The notes under the pieces: model-generated
Told to the model about the DNA's origin: nothing
The model's input: only the letters and a program-made list of their open reading frames with translations
Database searches by the model: none
Translations under genes and position numbers: made by a program
In this document: positions 6,943-9,788 of the stretch, in pieces
How the letters are laid out: each line of letters starts with the position of its first letter
Numbering within the stretch: position 1 is the first letter of the stretch
Origin: Burkholderiales bacterium
GTDB taxonomy: Bacteria > Pseudomonadota > Gammaproteobacteria > Burkholderiales > Casimicrobiaceae
Length of the DNA stretch: 9,788 bases
Assembly (NCBI GenBank): GCA_031257235.1
Contig: JAIRPA010000048.1
Span: 1 to 9,788, forward strand
Reading direction: 5' to 3'

Positions 6943-7449
6943 ATGCGCCAACATTTGGGGTATCAGTCTATCAAACAGCCACGTCGCCATACGCAGCGCG
7001 GCGTGATGTTGCTTGAGGTTTTAATCTCGGTCTTGTTGTTTGCCTTAGGCTTAATTGCCTTGATCGGCGTTCAGGCAAAATCCGCCACGTTGACCGGTGA
7101 CGCTCAATACAGAATTGAAGCCGTTCGCTACGCCAATGCGTATGTTGCCAAAATGTGGACTTATCAGGGCGGCACTTACGATGCTTTTGAAACCGCTTTC
7201 AAAGAAGACGGCTCGGAATATAAAAAGTTTAAAGATAGCATCATGCTTCAAGGCAGCGGTATTCCAAATGCCCAACCTCCCGCGGTACAAATCACGGCTT
7301 CATCGTCTAGCGTGACGCTGGCGGACGGCAGAACCGCCGTCCTTCCGCAGGCGAATGTCACCATTACCATTACGTGGGTTGATAAAGATAATCATACCCA
7401 TAATTATTTGCACGAGACTTCAATAGGTTTTAAACCGGTTGTCAGTTAA
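6943..7449 (+). CDS. pilV: Type IV pilus minor pilin / modification protein PilV
   Basis: A 168-residue minor pilin that joins PilW and PilX in the tip complex. The prepilin leader ends at QRG20, mature residue +1 is Val21 and +5 is Glu25 (VMLLE). The N-terminal helix LISVLLFALGLIALIGVQ is the PilV signature. The C-terminal strand VTITITWVDKDNHTH fits the family. I chose ATG 6943 because AAAGGGGG lies four bases upstream. The longer open frame from TTG 6871 would run through the structured leader and add an unusual 24-residue extension. The 20-residue leader peptide is long but acceptable for minor pilins. A 29-base gap with its own ribosome site separates it from pilW, so the two are very probably co-transcribed. 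Confidence 0.9.
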   Translation: MRQHLGYQSIKQPRRHTQRGVMLLEVLISVLLFALGLIALIGVQAKSATLTGDAQYRIEAVRYANAYVAKMWTYQGGTYDAFETAFKEDGSEYKKFKDSIMLQGSGIPNAQPPAVQITASSSSVTLADGRTAVLPQANVTITITWVDKDNHTHNYLHETSIGFKPVVS

Positions 7450-7478
7450 TAATAAAAATACAAGAAACGGAGTAAACC

Positions 7479-8612
7479 ATGACTTCAACTTTTAAAAAGT
7501 CACTTCCCCGAAGCGCCGGATTTACCATTGTAGAAATACTTGTCGGGCTTTTGATCGGAACTTTACTGATATACACCATGTATTTTGTGTTTGCCCAAAA
7601 CGAGAAGGCAAGCCGTGTCACCAGCGCGATCAGCGAAACGCAAATGTCCGGAATGCAAACCATGTATTTAATGGAGCAAATTGTCAGCGATGCCGGTTCA
7701 GGCTTTATGTATAATTCCGTTCCCAAAGAGCTTTTGAATTGCCCCGATCCTTCGGGAAGCGGCGCGTCGGGCTTAGAAGGTGTCTTTGTGTTGGCGAACG
7801 GAAGCGGCGGTGATCTCATCACCAAGCCGTTGCCTGCGGTCATCAATTATCAGGAAGTCAACACGGCTCGCTTGGACGAGCTTTATGTGTTTTCAGGGGC
7901 TTCGGCAATCTATAACGACGCGCTTGTCGCCCCGCAGATTCCCGCCAATTTATCGACGAGCGGGTCAAACACATTTAATGTTCCGTTGAATTTTGCCGTC
8001 GGGGATGTGTTGGTCGGCATCAATAACGCGAAACAATGCGAGACCTATCGCGTCACGCAAAGCCAACAAAGCACGCCGGGGGGAGCGTTATCGGTGTTGA
8101 TGTCGGGTAGCAGTAATTTATCCGGCTTGAGCTCGGTGGTTAATTTGGGGCAAGCCTCGCATTTTCGATTTTTTGTCAACGATCGCCATGAGCTTCAAAT
8201 GGATCAATACGCCTTCACCGGAACGGGGTGGTCGATGTTGGCGTCGATGATTTTGGCGTCAAACATACAAATGTTTTCGGCGCAGTACGGCATTGATTCT
8301 TCCACGCCGCCGGACGGGGTGGTGGATTCATGGGTGAATGCCAATGATTCTGACTGGACGATTCCCATGATGCGCGGTGCGAATCTCGAAAAAATCAAAC
8401 AAATTCGCGCGGTGCGTATCGGCGTCATTGTGGCCACGACCGAGCCCGAAAAAGCCGATCAACCGCAAGCGGCATCCACCTTGACCTTATTTGAATCGGA
8501 AGCTCCTTCCGTTTCCTTTACGGCGCCGTCGGTGGATGTGGGCAGTTTAAAATATCGTTATCGCAAATACGAAGCGGTGATTCCGTTAAGAAACGTCTCT
8601 TGGGCGAATTAA
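7479..8612 (+). CDS. pilW: Type IV pilus minor pilin / assembly protein PilW
   Basis: A 377-residue PilW-family minor pilin, a GspJ-like partner in the priming complex. A canonical class III signal has cleavage after SAG14, then FTIVE with Glu19 at mature position 5, and a hydrophobic helix to about residue 38. Cys88 and Cys187 are the likely disulfide pair (CETYRVT is a PilW-type segment). HFRFFVNDRHELQ (about 227-239) and IRAVRIGVIVAT (about 310-321), followed by YRKYEAVIPLRN near the end, are characteristic. GGAG at 7469-7472 is six bases before the ATG. Length is at the upper end for the family, with several Gly/Ser-rich stretches (residues 91-98 and about 197-220). It is the last gene of its unit. 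Confidence 0.92.
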   Translation: MTSTFKKSLPRSAGFTIVEILVGLLIGTLLIYTMYFVFAQNEKASRVTSAISETQMSGMQTMYLMEQIVSDAGSGFMYNSVPKELLNCPDPSGSGASGLEGVFVLANGSGGDLITKPLPAVINYQEVNTARLDELYVFSGASAIYNDALVAPQIPANLSTSGSNTFNVPLNFAVGDVLVGINNAKQCETYRVTQSQQSTPGGALSVLMSGSSNLSGLSSVVNLGQASHFRFFVNDRHELQMDQYAFTGTGWSMLASMILASNIQMFSAQYGIDSSTPPDGVVDSWVNANDSDWTIPMMRGANLEKIKQIRAVRIGVIVATTEPEKADQPQAASTLTLFESEAPSVSFTAPSVDVGSLKYRYRKYEAVIPLRNVSWAN

Positions 8613-8642
8613 ATCGGCAAAATCCGAACCCGCCCAAAACGT

Positions 8643-8656
8643 CAACCGGCAAAAAG
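8643..8656 (+). repeat. Dispersed copy of island fragment CAACCGGCAAAAAG
   Basis: A 14-base exact match to 1636-1649 in the repeat island, here 31 bases after the pilW stop and without the matching hairpin arm. It is probably a remnant of the same repeat family. Confidence 0.5.
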
Positions 8657-8688
8657 GTAAGCCCTCTTTATTAAACCCTTGATCCGGC

Positions 8689-8710
8689 AAAGGGGGCGTC
8701 CTCCTTTTTT
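8689..8710 (+). terminator. Intrinsic terminator of pilV-pilW
   Basis: AAAGGGGG (8689-8696), loop CGT, CCTCCTTT (8700-8707) form an 8-bp stem with one G-T pair, running into a T6 tract (8705-8710). A longer alternative stem pairs GCCCTCTTT (8661-8669) with AAAGGGGGC (8689-8697). Either gives a stem directly before the T-run, 76 bases after the pilW stop. Confidence 0.7.
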
Positions 8711-9046
8711 ATATAAAAAGAAACCTTTGCACAACCCCGGGCGTGGAACCCGCTTCGCGTCACAATCATCGGGGTTTTGTGGACGGGTTGAGTTCAATTT
8801 GGGTCATCAGGTTGATTGCCTTATTCTTCGACGCTTGATGCCGTCGCCCCCCCCCCCAATATACACACACGCTTTTCGGTTTTTCGGTGACTCATCATGC
8901 GAAGTGTTTCTCTAAAACCTATCAAACTTACCGTGTATTTTTCTCAGTCTATTAAATACAAATACAATTTAAATCATGAGATGATTCGCTATGGGAACAT
9001 CCATTACAACAAATAATATATTGTAATATATATGCGGTATATTTAC
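8711..9046. other. Gene-free spacer with poly-C tract
   Basis: I see no credible gene on either strand. CACAACCCCG (8730-8739) pairs with CGGGGTTTTGTG (8770-8781, two-base bulge) as a large imperfect hairpin. A run of 11 C lies at 8847-8857, followed by a short ATACACACAC stretch. From about 8920 the sequence turns very AT-rich. Confidence 0.6.
9016..9031. promoter_or_regulatory. AT-rich palindrome, possible operator
   Basis: ATATATT-GT-AATATAT has perfect 7-bp arms and lies 15 bases before the -35 box of the next gene. In such AT-rich DNA it could also be chance. Confidence 0.3.
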
Positions 9047-9075
9047 TTGATTTATTCATTCAAATAGTGGATAAT
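9047..9075 (+). promoter_or_regulatory. Candidate sigma70 promoter of the beta-helix gene
   Basis: TTGATT (9047-9052), a 17-base spacer, then GATAAT (9070-9075, 5/6). The predicted start near 9082 leaves a leader of about 50 nt to the gene at 9132. It suggests the gene is transcribed separately from pilW. Confidence 0.5.
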
Positions 9076-9131
9076 TCACATTCCTTGAAATAAAAACAAT
9101 TTTAATAACAATAAAAAGGAGTGTTAAGCTC

Positions 9132-9734
9132 ATGTTAAAAGAATTAGAAAAATATGAATTCACCGGACAAACCCATATTCATGAAGGAAGAACATTGCGC
9201 CAAATTCGCGCGATCCGCGATTTTGGAAACATCAACATAAGACTTGTTAAAGCCGGAACGATAGGCGGATGGATCGAGAACGAAAATAATTTGTCGCACA
9301 TCGGTAACTGTTGGGTGAGTGAGAATGCGCGGGTGTTTGACAAGGCGTCAGTGAGACAAGATGCCGGCGTTTACGACAACGCGCAAGTTTATGGAAACGC
9401 ACAGGTTTTTGGCAATGCTTATATCGCCGAAAATGCCCGTATTTTTGAAAACGCGCAAGTTTTTGGGGAGTCCTATGTGGGCGGTGAGGCGCAAATCAGC
9501 GGCAACGCAAGAGTTCTTGATCGAGCGCATGTTTTTGGCGAGGCGGAAGTCTGCGATTTTGGTGAAGTTTCCGAGAATGCTTATGTCGCCAACAGCACGC
9601 GGGTGGAGATGAGCGAAAAAGTCAACGAAACCGGTTTGGGCGATCTAAAGTCGGATATTTTTTCCGAAACGACGAACGCGGAAAAAGAAGAGGAATCCGA
9701 GTTTCCGTTTGACTTTTTTAAATACGCGCGTTGA
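9132..9734 (+). CDS. Hexapeptide-repeat (left-handed beta-helix) protein, YdcK-like
   Basis: A 200-residue cytoplasmic-type protein without a signal peptide or membrane segment. The N-terminus (KYEFTG...LRQIRAIRDF, GGWIENENNLSHIGNCWV) is the entry module of YdcK-like proteins common in bacteria and phages. Residues about 61-160 are imperfect hexapeptides of the [V/I]-x-x-[N/E/D]-A-x type (NARVFDKA, NAQVYGNA, NARIFENA, SGNARVLD), roughly 16 units that should form five or so coils of a left-handed beta-helix. A charged, acidic tail follows (TTNAEKEEESEFPFDFF). No acyltransferase histidine is evident, so enzymatic activity is doubtful and function is unknown. AAAGGAG (9115-9121) is ten bases before ATG. 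The stop codon directly touches a repeat island, so the C-terminus might have been altered by it. A DNA unit, AACGCGCAAGTTT, occurs twice, 72 bases apart (9378 and 9450). Confidence 0.85.
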   Translation: MLKELEKYEFTGQTHIHEGRTLRQIRAIRDFGNINIRLVKAGTIGGWIENENNLSHIGNCWVSENARVFDKASVRQDAGVYDNAQVYGNAQVFGNAYIAENARIFENAQVFGESYVGGEAQISGNARVLDRAHVFGEAEVCDFGEVSENAYVANSTRVEMSEKVNETGLGDLKSDIFSETTNAEKEEESEFPFDFFKYAR

Positions 9735-9788
9735 GGGGGAATCAGGGGTCAGGAATCAGGGGTAGGGGACGCCGCCCTCGGCGTCCCG
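9735..9788 (+). repeat. Start of a second repeat island (heptamer array plus hairpin)
   Basis: GGGGGAA is followed by units TCAGGGG, TCAGGAA, TCAGGGG and TAGGGG in 7-base phase (9742-9768), then a hairpin GGGACGCCG/CGGCGTCCC (9766-9774 and 9779-9787) with loop CCCT. Array and hairpin both match elements of the island at 1106-1719, in the opposite orientation. It continues past the window edge. Confidence 0.8.

Noticed and set aside
8679..8915. 78-codon open frame after pilW
   Set aside because: It starts at TTG inside the terminator, crosses the poly-C run and has no ribosome site or family resemblance.

Overview
The window looks like a chromosomal piece of a Gram-negative (diderm) bacterium that builds type IVa pili. 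The PilX/PilY1/PilV/PilW set is typical of proteobacteria, especially gamma and beta lineages, and of some uncultured relatives. Genes are of moderate GC, the spacers ahead of genes are AT-rich, and ribosome sites are of the AAAGGGG type. I cannot name a genus. The dense hairpin and heptamer repeats suggest a repeat-rich genome.

Layout, left to right. (1) Positions 1-949, minus strand: the N-terminal third or so of a type I restriction R subunit (HsdR), with nuclease motif, Walker A and a DECH box, running off the left edge at motif III. (2) About 950-1735: no gene, but a repeat island with heptamer arrays at both ends, a 75-bp direct repeat (71/75 identical) and about ten consecutive perfect or near-perfect hairpins. 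(3) 1736-1948: AT-rich promoter region with a possible operator. (4) 1949-6655: pilX and pilY1, closed by a 13-bp-stem hairpin. (5) 6704-6942: a new promoter and a structured leader of about 170 nt. (6) 6943-8612: pilV and pilW, closed by a likely intrinsic terminator. (7) 8711-9131: spacer with an 11-C tract, an AT palindrome and a promoter. (8) 9132-9734: a left-handed beta-helix (hexapeptide-repeat) protein of the YdcK-like kind. (9) 9735-9788: the start of a second repeat island of the same family as the first, in the opposite orientation.

The four pilus genes should act together. PilV, PilW and PilX are minor pilins cleaved by PilD that form the priming tip complex with the large secreted PilY1, which has a MIDAS-bearing vWA-like domain and a C-terminal beta-propeller. 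The usual order (fimU-pilV-pilW-pilX-pilY1-pilE in one operon) is not kept: X-Y1 comes first, and V-W follows under what looks like separate control. FimU/FimT and PilE are absent from the window.

No clearly new system is proven. The points most worth a second look are the inverted repeat islands flanking the 8-kb pilus segment, the pilV leader with a possible ribosome-site switch, the unusual calcium-loop region of PilY1, and the beta-helix gene whose stop codon touches the repeat island.
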